Source: Anarhynchus alexandrinus
Taxonomy: Eukaryota > Chordata > Aves > Charadriiformes > Charadriidae
Reading direction: 5' to 3'
NCBI GenBank assembly: GCA_008711295.1
Contig: VUYV01000015.1
Location: forward strand, 6,744,658 to 6,808,657
DNA: 64,000 bases
This document shows, piece by piece, positions 28,101 to 40,100 of this stretch. Numbering within the stretch: position 1 is the first letter of the stretch; each line of letters starts with the position of its first letter. Both the position numbers and the translations under genes were made by a program. The notes under the pieces are model-generated. The model was not told where the DNA came from. It did no database searches and saw only the letters and a list, made by a program, of their open reading frames with translations.

Positions 28101-31100
28101 GAACTTCTCAATGCTGTTAAAACAAAAACAAAACAAAGAAGGAAAAAACACATTATCAGCAGAAAGGAAGACAGGGTGTTGATTTTTTATTTCTGTGAAC
28201 TGAGATATAAAGACATTTCTATCTTTACACTTAATCTTTGAAATTCTAAACAGCTAAATCCACATTTTTTTCTTGAGATGTAGGAGCCATTCGATTGCAC
28301 AGATTTGTTAAGTTTTTCCAGCCTTTTCAGGGGGTTCTGTCCTGTCTTCCAAAAATCACCCAAGATGCAGGTCTTCAGCCATCAAGTTTCAATCAATTTA
28401 AAACTCAAGGTTCTTGCCTAAGGTAGCCAACAGAGGGAGTGTCATATTACATACCTTTGACACCTCCTCAGGATGGCTGATGCTCTGAACATCTTTCTTC
28501 GCTACCTATAGATGGAGCTGGGGTGGTTTCCTTACAGTGGGTACTTAGATGGTTGCAGTCAGCTGAGATGAATCTTACTCTTACTGTCCAGAAAACTCAC
28601 TATCAGCAGCTTATTTGGTACGTTGCTCTGTATCAATTTTTGCTAACTAAGAAGGGTTGCACATTAGGAAAAGATGTAAAACATTAATCCTTTGTCTACT
28701 CTGAGGCCATGAAAATGAAATATTAAGTCACTAGCACAGAGTACAGCACTTTGTTTCTTCTACGCATTAACATAACTGGCCTCGATTTTTTGCGTGTGAT
28801 AAATATCACTGCTATTGTTTAGATAGGAGATGGATATCAAACGGCTCTTTGCAAGGATGGAGTGTTTTGGGGGAAAAAAAAAACCACACTCAGAAGTAAA
28901 GAGGTTCCTTGCTTTTCATCCCATGCTCAAAGTCACATAACTTCCACTCTCAAACCTTCATGTGCAAAAAACATTCATATCCGTCTCAAATTACTCTAGT
29001 GCTTTGAACAAGCACGTATGGATGTATCTATGGGCATAACCTTAGCATCAAGCAATGGCTGGGGGGAGGAAAGGAAAGCCAAGACAATTTGTCTTTAAAG
29101 AGTAAAGCAGTATTATATGCAGAGAACAAGTTAGTCAAAATTTTGACTATGAGTAAGAGATAATTAAAGAGATGACACATTCAAGGAAAACAGACCTGGG
29201 AGACATTGACAGATCTATGCCTGGCTCTGTACCTTAATCAACTAGTGCATTTATCATGTCCAAGAGCCTTACCTACAAACCAGTCGAAAGCACTGGAAAA
29301 GACTGTGTTGGAACACAGTAAGGGCTAGGAGGTTCAGTACAGAGGTTACAAAACTCTATTTATCATTACCAGTACGAGTGGGTTTTTTCTCGTCACTATT
29401 TTCTGAATGCTCTGCTGCAGCCCTGCTAAAAAAAATTACCTGTAGAACCCTTTTAGTAAGTGTGGTTAAAAGTTATTCCTGTCCATAGCAATCATGCTAA
29501 CCCCTCAGTTTCAATATTACTTCTAATTACTATTTTGACGCTAACACGCAGAAGGCAAAAAGTAGCATTATGAAAATAAAAGAAATGGCACTTTTTTTTG
29601 AAACTACATTCCCTGAAAGACTGCTCAATTCCTTGCATCGGAAGTCCTTTACTCTTTAAACATGCATAAAGATGTTAATAACCCTCAGTTCATCACTAGC
29701 TAGGTTGCTCAGTCGCTGGGGAGATCCATCCAAGGCAAACGTGAGAAAGCAGACTCACCTGTGACCTAGAGTGGTCATTGCCAGTGCCAGATAACAGCCG
29801 ATAGGGATGTTTGCCTTAACAGCCTTCAGGAGGGGGTGAAGCGTGACCGACTCCGTCATGTCGAGCACGCTGTCAGACACAGGGACTGCAGGCCAGCCGT
29901 GCTGCGTGCCACAGTCATTTCTGTGAAGCTTTAACCTCAAAATCAAACCCCATGCCCACTGATTAAAGGAAGTCTCTGGTGTTTCTCCATATCGAACAAT
30001 GCTGGCTAAGTAGGAGACCTGGAACAAAGCAGCAGGAACAGGAATGAGAGGAAGCACAGCGATGTTCCAGCACGTACGGCACTAGTCTGGGACTTGGGTC
30101 AGCTTGGATGAGTTTCCTCTTCTATCACAATACCGTGACATGAGATCAGAGCAACAGTAGTCATTTTTCAGAGGCACCATGTATCAGCACCAATTAAGTT
30201 TATCTGAAATCTCTGTTTCTGTGGCTTTGATTTCCCCCACCCCTCTCCCTCCACCAATCCCTTCCGGTAAAGGCTATCAACCTATACTGTTTGGCTAAAG
30301 TTTTCCAAATCAGACAACAGTCTCAGATTAAATTTTGGGTTTACTGTTAAAAAAACAAAACAACCATCCACACACAACCTTCAATAATGTTTAAGACTGC
30401 TAGTGAAAGGAAAACTAAAAATACATATACAAAAAATAAAATCTGTCAACAAAAAAGCCTAAAACCTGGCAACATCTCCTTGGAAAGACGTCTATAACAT
30501 GGACAGGCAGAGTCTCCAATGCCACGTAAACGTGTCCATTATCACAAAGAGCCTGTCTAGATCAGAGGTAATTATAAATCTTTAGGAAAATATCGTATAT
30601 GCTCTGACAGACCAGTGTAAGTGGCAGAGCTGGGACTCAATGCAGATATTTCATCCTCTCTGAGCTGGGGTACAAGAACCTAACTGTTATTTTCTCTCAA
30701 GTTCCAGTTACAAGCTTATGCAAGTCAGGACAGATTCACCAATACAAGTGGGAACCGAGGCTGAAATAGGCTTAAAAAGAGAACTCATCTAGCTGGCACA
30801 AGACAACAAACCATGGTTAAGTAGTGCACAGAAGCAAGTCAGAAAAGATCAGAGACAATAAGGAACATTCAAAATGTGGGAAGAAAAGACTGGGGGAAAA
30901 AAGCACAGGGGAGGAGAAAGCACTGTACAAGAGATACTGAGAAGACAAAACACAGCACAATGCTAAAAGCTCTGAATAAATAAATAGAAGCATCTTGGAT
31001 TTAATATCCATAAAAGGTATTTTTAACCTTGATCTTTCTATCCTTCCATTCCCCTTCTGTAACTTGGAGCCATACCTTCCTCAGTCACCAATGTGCTGTA

Positions 31101-34100
31101 AAATCAACGTCATAAATGTTTGTAGGGTGTTAAGGTAACACAGCACTGATCACTACTGAAAAGCTCCTAAAATCCTGAGTCTTTAAATGAGGTAAGACTA
31201 AGAGCTGGAAACAACAAGAAGGATGTCTCTTATGTTCACCAGTAAGAGTAAGTAGCCTTTCAGCAAGCAAGTACCAGCCAATTCTGCATGAGTAAAGAAT
31301 GCTTTGCAAGAACAGTTTGCAACTATCCAACCACAGGCCAGATAATAATGTAAACCTACAAGGGTGTCAAATTTAAAATTTCTATTTCCCACATAGATGT
31401 TCAATGCAAGTCTAACAGTATCTTCAAATAGGCCCGTGGGTGCAAAAATACCGAGAGCTGGTGTATTATGACATTCTAGTATATTATGATGTTCTAGTAG
31501 TATCAAGACAGCATAGCTTTTAAAAAGAAAAAAGAAAACAAGGTCTTGGCCTGCCGTTTTTTCTATCTGTAACTATCAATAAGCTATTCCCTGGAATTCT
31601 GAAGAAGGGATACCTGTTTTATGCTTTCAGAAAGCAGCCCAGCATATGGTTTCTGGGAGAGGTATTTCTGATATGCCTCCAGGATCATCAATGCAACTTC
31701 AGAATGGACAGCTGGATCCAGATGGAGAGCATCCTGCTAAAAACAGAAGTGTATCACAGAACTTTGCCTCATTTAAAAGGTCTCTACAACTGTATCATTC
31801 AGTCGCACTCCAGAGAAATAAATTTTAATTTGAGCTGCCAGAAGGAGATTAAGTATTGTAATACCTAGGCAGAAATCTTGGCCACTAAGAAAAATTTCAG
31901 CCCAACATTGACAAGTAATGAGCTCATACTGGGCAATACAAAGTTCAACAGCTATATTATTTCCAGAAAAAAGTGACCATAATCACTTCTCCCATGCATT
32001 TGCTGGACTTAGAGCAATTAATCCAAAGATCCACAGATGGCATTTTAAATTACATAGTACAGACACTGGAAATCTTGTCTTTAAAAGAAAACCAAAAAAC
32101 ATATCATGTTTTTTGTATGGAAACATAGTAATTCCTCTTATTAATTGCCACATCAAAGAAAAATTTTTCCCCATATCAAAGGGTACAGCCATGACATTGT
32201 TATTGCACAGCAAAGACCTCACAGTTAACTTTCCCTACCACTCCTTTATTTTCATGTGTCGTCAAGAAGCAGGGAGAAAAAAATAAGACAATCTTCATGT
32301 CCAAGCATCAGCTCAGCAAAGAGAAGAGTTCAGTATGACCAAATGCACAGATGCTAAAATGGATCACTGAATACAGGCAGCAGGATTTTTCCCCCAATCT
32401 ATTTCTGTTTCTCTCTGAAAAAGCATTCACCTGCTATTAGATCCTGTAGTGATGGAGCTCCTGGAGTAATCCATTCTATGAAACTTTTTCCAATAATTTA
32501 AATAACGTTCAGGGTTTTGAAATCTCTAATTTCAATCATTAGTTTTCTTGCATTCTGAAAAACATACCTGGATACCAGCCTGCAAACCACAGTCACACCA
32601 ATCTCATACACACTTCTCAGAGGATTCCTCTATTCCTGCAGCCATGGATATCTTAACCAAGTGACTCACAAAAATTGTCCTGTCAGCTGTTTCCTCTTGG
32701 TTCGAGAGGAAACTCCTGCTTAACTATCTCAGCACTACAAGAAAGCAACACAAGCAAATCCTCAGGCAAAATGCTGCAAAATTATCGTGAAGTTCCCATC
32801 CTATGCCATCAAGTATACAACCAACATATAAAAGCATGCAATTAACTGTTTTCAAATTCAGTTATAGCCCCAGGTTGAGTAACACTTTTATTCTGTAAAA
32901 CTGACCAAGTTCAGGCCTCCTGCATTTAATGCGTACCTGCTCACTGAATCCCCAGTTTAGCCCTTCCAAGATAACGCAGGCTAGTTTATTCTCCACTGTC
33001 GTCAGACTGTAATTTAATAACCAGTCACGAATCAGTGCTATCTCAGACGAAGAAGGCTTCCACAGGTGCAACGGCAGTTCTTTAAACAGATATAAAGAAA
33101 CCTTTGAGGGCAGAGAAGAAAACAGCTAATCAGTACTCAGTACAGAACAATAATCAGCATTATGCCCTTTAATATAAAAGAGTGATATGATAAAAAAAAA
33201 AAACACAGACAGGTCTTTAACACAATCCATTCATACCAAGCTGTATGTTATAACACAGTCCGGTATGGCCTCTAGCTTTAACTGGGTGCCTGCTTTAAAT
33301 GATGGGAGTTTAGCACTTACCATCCCAACTTTCTCGATGGTCTCTCTAACTCGATCCAGCAGTACAGAAATAATCTGTGTATGGATGCTGGCGATCGCTC
33401 CCAAGAGTTCTCGACCAACTTTTGAAAATGTCTCTCTTGTGGAAAGGCTAACATAAGACACCTGAGAAGACGAGCAGAGAGAAGGTACTGGTTACGGCTG
33501 ACCTTCACTGACACCACAATTAAACATCTTTTGGAAAATACAGAACAAAATTGCTCTTGGCGATCCTGCACAAAGTTGATAAATGCCAATATTAAAACTG
33601 AAACTGATTGCCCTAGGAGATAAGGAAATTATTACATCACAGTGCCAAAAACAAAGTCCAAAACTAAACATAGGAATAACACTACCACATACACACTAAA
33701 ACAAAAAAAAGAATCCCATAACAACCAAAAAAACCACACAAAACAGAAAAAAGACCGCACAAGGAATTTTAGAGATACAAGTGCGTGAAAAAAAGCAAAA
33801 CAAAGATATTTCTGTTCATTTGTTGATGGCTTGGTCTACAGAGAAGCTGTTCTTTCTCCCAGAAAAACATAAACTTCAGGGTATTTTAACTCAGTACTAG
33901 ATTATAAACCCCAGAAGTAGTACTTTCTTAGTTCCCTGGTAGAACAAACTACAGAAGCCATGAACACTTCACATCTTCCACTGTTAGAAAGAAAAAGAGC
34001 ACATTCATCCTTTTCCTGAAAGGACCATTAATGTCATTCACCTCATATATCTCCAGAACAATGATTTGGATAAAATCTTCATCAACATCAGCCCGTTTGG

Positions 34101-37100
34101 TTTGTGCCATCTGAGCAAATGTAGTGAGCAGACAAATTTCTTCTGAGCAGTTCATTGATTTGAGATACTTTTCAAAATTTTCAAGATGCTGTGGGTCTAG
34201 AAAAAAGTCACATGAAAGAAACATGAAAAAAGAAGTGCTATAAGACATACATCATCAACATTTATACATTTATTCACAGTCCAATCCCAGAGAAGGAATT
34301 AGTGACAAAGGAATTATCATCACTGGAGGCTTGCAAATTAGTATCCTCTCTTTAGAAGTGGCTGGTGCTAGCTGCTTGAAAATAAGGTGCAAGCAGCACC
34401 ATAATACGCAGTGACCCCATATGATTCAGTAAACATGCTAGTAATTCATAATGAAAGCTAAAACTGCTTCAAGAACAGCTAGAATTCAATTGTTAATATT
34501 ATTTTAACTGTTCAATGTCAATCATCCACAGGAAGAACTGCCTGGATCTTTTTGTTTTTTAAGAATGTTACCATGGTTTTGGCTTCCGTTACATATTGGA
34601 ACAATTAATTCCACAGATTAAGTCCAAGTTATATGAAAGGATTCTAGTTTTAATCAGCGCACAATCAAGAGAAGATTAAAACTAAGCCCATCCATGCACA
34701 GCAGAGAGGTTTTGATCAAGTTGAGAGACCCTGCCCATTCCACATACTATGATCTCAAGCAGCAATTAAACCAGGGAGATCATTCTATGCTGATTACTAA
34801 TAAAAATACTTCAAGCATCTAGCCCTGGGCATAGATTATGTCCAAGAGTTACAAGGAAAGATCAGTTTCTCAAACTCAATACATGAAAACTACTGAATGC
34901 ACTTCTTTGGAAAGTATCTCTGACAACAGAGAACTGAAGTTGCACAGGACAGGAAAGCTAAGAGATGCTTTCACTTGAATTAAAGGCAGGTTTCCTCTTT
35001 AAATCCAATAGTGAGACGTTGCCAAATGCAAATAAACATTTCATTCCTCGAGGTGGGGGACAACAGGAAGGTAAGGGTACAGATAAACCTGTACAGGACT
35101 TCAAAATAATTTTTATTTCTTCCAAACAACTAAATAGAGTCTGTGCAGCAAAGCAAGCATTGAAAGCTGCATTTGAGCTGTAAGATGGTTTGGAGAGTGG
35201 TCTGCTTCTTCTGAAGCATACCATGCCAGTAAACACTGTTTACAATGATCTTATCATAGCAGTTGAATATACTAAAAAAGCACTCATTATGGCATTCAGC
35301 TGCTTAATCTGCACAGGCACGTGCTCAGCATGCTTGTGATTAAACACTTGCCCATAGGTTACATTCTATTTTAAGGGCTTTCAAGAATTTTGCAACTGTA
35401 CTTCAACTTGAGAAGGTCAGATTTGTACAGCCAAAACAACTCATGAACAGTGTGCTACAGGATTGTGCAATTTAAGTACAGAGTTTTTCCATATACTAAG
35501 ATAAACAACACTCCTGACAGATAAAATAGACATACAGGGGATGTCTCATCCACTCATCTCCTTTTCCTAACACTACCTTTTATCCTTGTAGAAGAAGTTA
35601 CAGAGCACTATGGGTTGTTGTTGTTTGGGGTTTTTAAGGTAATGCAGAAGGCAAAAAGACTATGCCATTACTATATATAAAGGCATATCAGAATGAGCCA
35701 GAGTGAGGGGAAAGGGTAGGACATGCAAGTGATGAACGACTCTGACAGCAATATTAGCACTGTGATGTGTGCACTGGTGTTTCATTAGGCACAGAGCAGG
35801 TAAGCAACAGAGAAGGGGTTTGGAGGACAGAAGAGAAAAAGGGATCTGTTAAAGTTAAGGACAAAGACCTTAGGAAGGAGGAGGGCTGGTGCCAGCTGCC
35901 GAGCACATGTGAACTGGACCTTCTCTGCTGGAAGTCACAGCTCTGCAATCTCCCAGCTTCCTGCTTTAGCTGCACCTTCCTTTTCACTGTACCTGTGGTC
36001 ACCTCTGGGCTCCACAGGCTGCAGACCCCATGGCAACCTCACACCCACACCAAGTCATAGCTTGGGACTGAAGGACAGGGACAAGGAAAAAGGGAAGATG
36101 AGAGACTCCACCTAAAACCTATCATCTCACAGTGAAGCAATGGCATCGCCACCACACAGTTGCTACTTGAGCCAATTCCCTTCCTCCTCTACACATTTGA
36201 TCACATTACAATTCATAGTTCAGAAAGACCCTAAAAATCAGTGGCTCCTCAAATCTCAGTAATGGCAGTAAAGAAACTGTAACCAGAAACGTTGGTCAGC
36301 AGGTTGTCATTGCCACTTGCAATAGAAGCAAAGACAATGTTTGTACTCACACGGGTATCCAACATCAAGAAGGAATTACTAGGTCATTGCTTGTCAGTGA
36401 AAACGTGTGTTCCACAGTAAATTTATTAACATTTGGTCCACTCAAGAATACCTCAAGTAACGGGACTTCTCATATTGCCCCAGGGCACCATTTTATATCT
36501 GGTAGCTCTGATAGTCCAGAGGTCATCCTAGTAAGTGCAGCTCCATCACTGCACACCATTTTATCATCTTGTTTCTACCTATCCTTTACAAGTGACCATG
36601 CTCCCACCACTGTATGTGCACATCTAAAGCTTCTATCAATTACCAAGGCTCACTACCACCTGTAGATTCACCACTCTTAACATTTCTCAAATTCAATTTA
36701 GGAAGGGAAATCAATTAAAAAAAAAGGTTCTCTCCCAAAAGAATGTTAATGCCATTATCTTCTAGGCTATGAATTACAGGAAATTAAGTCAGCATTATAT
36801 TGGTAAGTATCAGTCAAAAGAAGCTATTTCAGAAGATTAGATGGATTTCACTGAAAGAACTGCTGATATTCCCTGTCTAGACATTTGTGAAAAATAGTAC
36901 TGTGCTGACATAACCCATCGAGGAGAATGAAGAGGATAAAAATATCCTGCATCAGCATACCAGGGATTTTAAAACATAAAAGTGAGCTAGAAGCAAAACA
37001 AAGCCCTGAACAAAACAAAACAAAAAAACATACCAGTGTTTTTTACCCTCAGAGTTGCAACCCACCACATCATATTACATTTTTTGTTTGAGATGCAGTA

Positions 37101-40100
37101 AAAATTTCTTGCAAAAACAAAAATAAAGAAGTCCTACTGAAACAGCGTAACTGTTACTGGTTTGGCCGCCAAGTGCTAATCAGAGCAGCACATCATAAAG
37201 TGTACACAGCTACAGTCTTGATAAGTCTTCCCTGCTCTGCATAAGCTGCCTTAAACGTTAGCTGAGCTCGCACAGAGTCAAGACACTCAGTAACCTCTCA
37301 AGATGACCATTTTCTTCTGCTTCTGCATGAAAAGACTTGGTTGATGTGGTAACAGCTATCTGGGCTACCAGCTAGCTGAAAAGTACAACTGACAGAGTGA
37401 GATTTGGTCTCCCCAAAGACAGCAGAGAGGCTGTGAAGCAGGGAGTTACTGCTTTGACCTGGCTCCCCGTCAATCAAGTCCTGAAATATTTTCCATGAAG
37501 GCAGCAGCAAAGGGAAAGTAGCATTCCAGCTGGCTTCTAAATAACTCTGCTATAGCTGAAGCCACCACAGTCACTGTGGAGATCAACACAGGACAGCAGT
37601 CAAGTGGAAATAGAAAGAAAAGGTGGCATACAGGACAAAAGCATCAAAAGAAGGCTTGAGATAAGGGAAACATCTGTAGTTGTAGAAGATAAGCAAATCT
37701 CCCACAATCCGAATTACTCAAGCCAAAACTAGCAAGTTGTGGGGAGTGGAGGGGAAGGAAGACTGGGGTATTTTTACAAATACCCACAACTCAACAGTTG
37801 ACAACAGTCAACAGCTCACAAAAAAACCTAAGTAACGCAAAATTCTTTATTTCAGGATTTAAGTCTCACTCTCCAAATACTATCGACGGTCAAGATGGGA
37901 CCTGACAGGAGAATACACAAGATGTACCTACAGCATGATGCTTTTGCAGCTCTCTGAAGCAGCCAGTAGCAGTCACTGTCAGAGAGAAAACCAAAAGGAT
38001 AGTAGATCCAACAATTTCTGTTAAAATGAGAGTTTGGGCAAAAAAGCACGGAACACCATGAACTGCCCAATACACTTCTAAGGCCTCTGGACCAGTCATG
38101 CTGCTGTGGCTGTATTTAACAATGGAACCTGCAAAGAATTAAACCTGTAGCTGATACAGCAGTAGCCGAATCAATTAGCATTGGTTCTGAGTGTAGGAAT
38201 TCTACCTTTGAGTCTTCGTTTGCAGTCAGCAGGTTGCAAAGTAGAGCAGAGCTTCTCCAGGTGCTCGCTCTCCGCACAGTGCATGACAAAGAAGAGCCTC
38301 CAAAGCATGTTGCTGGATAAGGTTCCGTAAGGCATCTCGGACATGAACAACCAGACTCCCAACCTGTTGGATTTGAAGAGGCAAATAGAAACAGTTTCAC
38401 CCTGATAAATCCCAACACTTGAAAAGGAAATGTATGGCCACATCTCTGCCATATAACAGAATTAGGAATGTAATTATGCATCTTAACATCTCAAATTCTG
38501 ATTTAATCTCATTCTGAACCACACAATTCCCCAGAGCTTGTCAGATGCCAGAATTCAAGGTGTAATTCCTCCCCATCTTGATGCTACCAATGTGCTGAAA
38601 AATCCTCCATACTGTAGTTTTGTTTAAACCATTAAGTGTTTAAAACTACTCCAAACCCATTTCAAATATCTAACTCCTCCAAGATGAAGCCAGTATCAAT
38701 CACACAGGACAGCCTACCTTTTTGCCTTCAGAACATGTAGAACAGCTCTAAAAAACAGCTCATCAAACTCCAGTTGCAATTTTTCCACAGAGTAGGGATG
38801 CGCTACAGTTCCATATTGTTTATTGCCACTAACGTATTGGGCCCAGTGGTCACTCACATGACAAAGTGTCGTCCTACAGAGCAGAACAAACAAGTTGAAG
38901 AAGGATCATTAAGTATGTCATCACCATATAAAAACACAGGGAATTGCAACTAGATCAGAGTCTAGTTACAAGAGACAAGTTCAACCCTTTGTCCTCTGGT
39001 TTCCAGAGATCTCCCTATAAATAGCATTTCGCTCCCCTCTTCAGACAGGGTTAATCTAAAATTCCTACGTTAGCTTTCCTTGGTTTTGCAAGCTACCAAT
39101 GCATAATATTCTGTTATACCAAATTAGTTTGTGTATGAACTTTGGAGCCTTAACGTAATCCTACACGATGAAGTAGCAGTACATGCAAAAAGCTGATATG
39201 GGAAAAATAATACTGAGAAAGTAACCACTCTAATAACACAAAGGAAAACATGGATTTTGTTTCTGGTTTAACTGTATCCCCCCTCGAAAACACACTCATA
39301 GAAACCATATAAAGTGACTGCTAGAGATTTAAAAATAAAGAGCAACTTTTAGGTCCCAATTACATTTGCTTACTGTGACAATTTGATGATTTTCAAGAAG
39401 CAAGTTAAAGACCCTACAACATTTCTGGATAATAACAGAAAGAAAACAGTAACATTGCTTATAAATAGGGGTGATTCAAGAAACTGTTTGTTGGATTTCA
39501 GTGACTTTCCAAGACAAGCCTAAGCACATCCCTAAAGGAAGTCAGCCTGCTGTTCCTCAGCTCACCCAGCTCCTTTGTACCCACAGCATTTAGGTTCTAT
39601 AATTCCCCACTTCAAGACAGCCCTAGAGTCAAGCACTCTGGGATTTCACATTCAGAGCTAAACTAACCCTAAACTGAACAACTCTCAAGAGCAAAATCTA
39701 CCTAAGAACTGTTTGGGTGTTGTGTTGTGTTTTGTTTGGTGGGGTTTGGTTTTATTTGTTTGTTTGGTGGTTTGTTGTTTTAGGTTTGGTTTTTTGTTTT
39801 TTTTTAGCAGCTCTGAACTTTAAACCAGACTGTATGAAAAAGATTTAATCCTATCAGAGAATATGTTCTCTTACTTGATCAGCTGACCAATTCGCTTCAC
39901 AAATTGTCGGTACCGTGCTCTGTTAAATGTTTCTAATCCTGCAGAGAGAAGTTCCACTAAGGAGTTTGCAAAAGCAAAAATCTTCATCATTTCCTGGGGA
40001 GTTGTTTTTTCAGGAAAATAAGCACCTAAGACCAAGACAGAAAAATAAGTCTCAAAAAAATGTGAGAGCTTACGTTTTTTAAGTAACTTCACAAGCACTG

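Noticed and set aside
31918..32286. 122-codon + strand frame in EPG5 intron 14
   Set aside because: No recognisable domain or promoter; AT-rich chance frame with an equally long shadow on the other strand.
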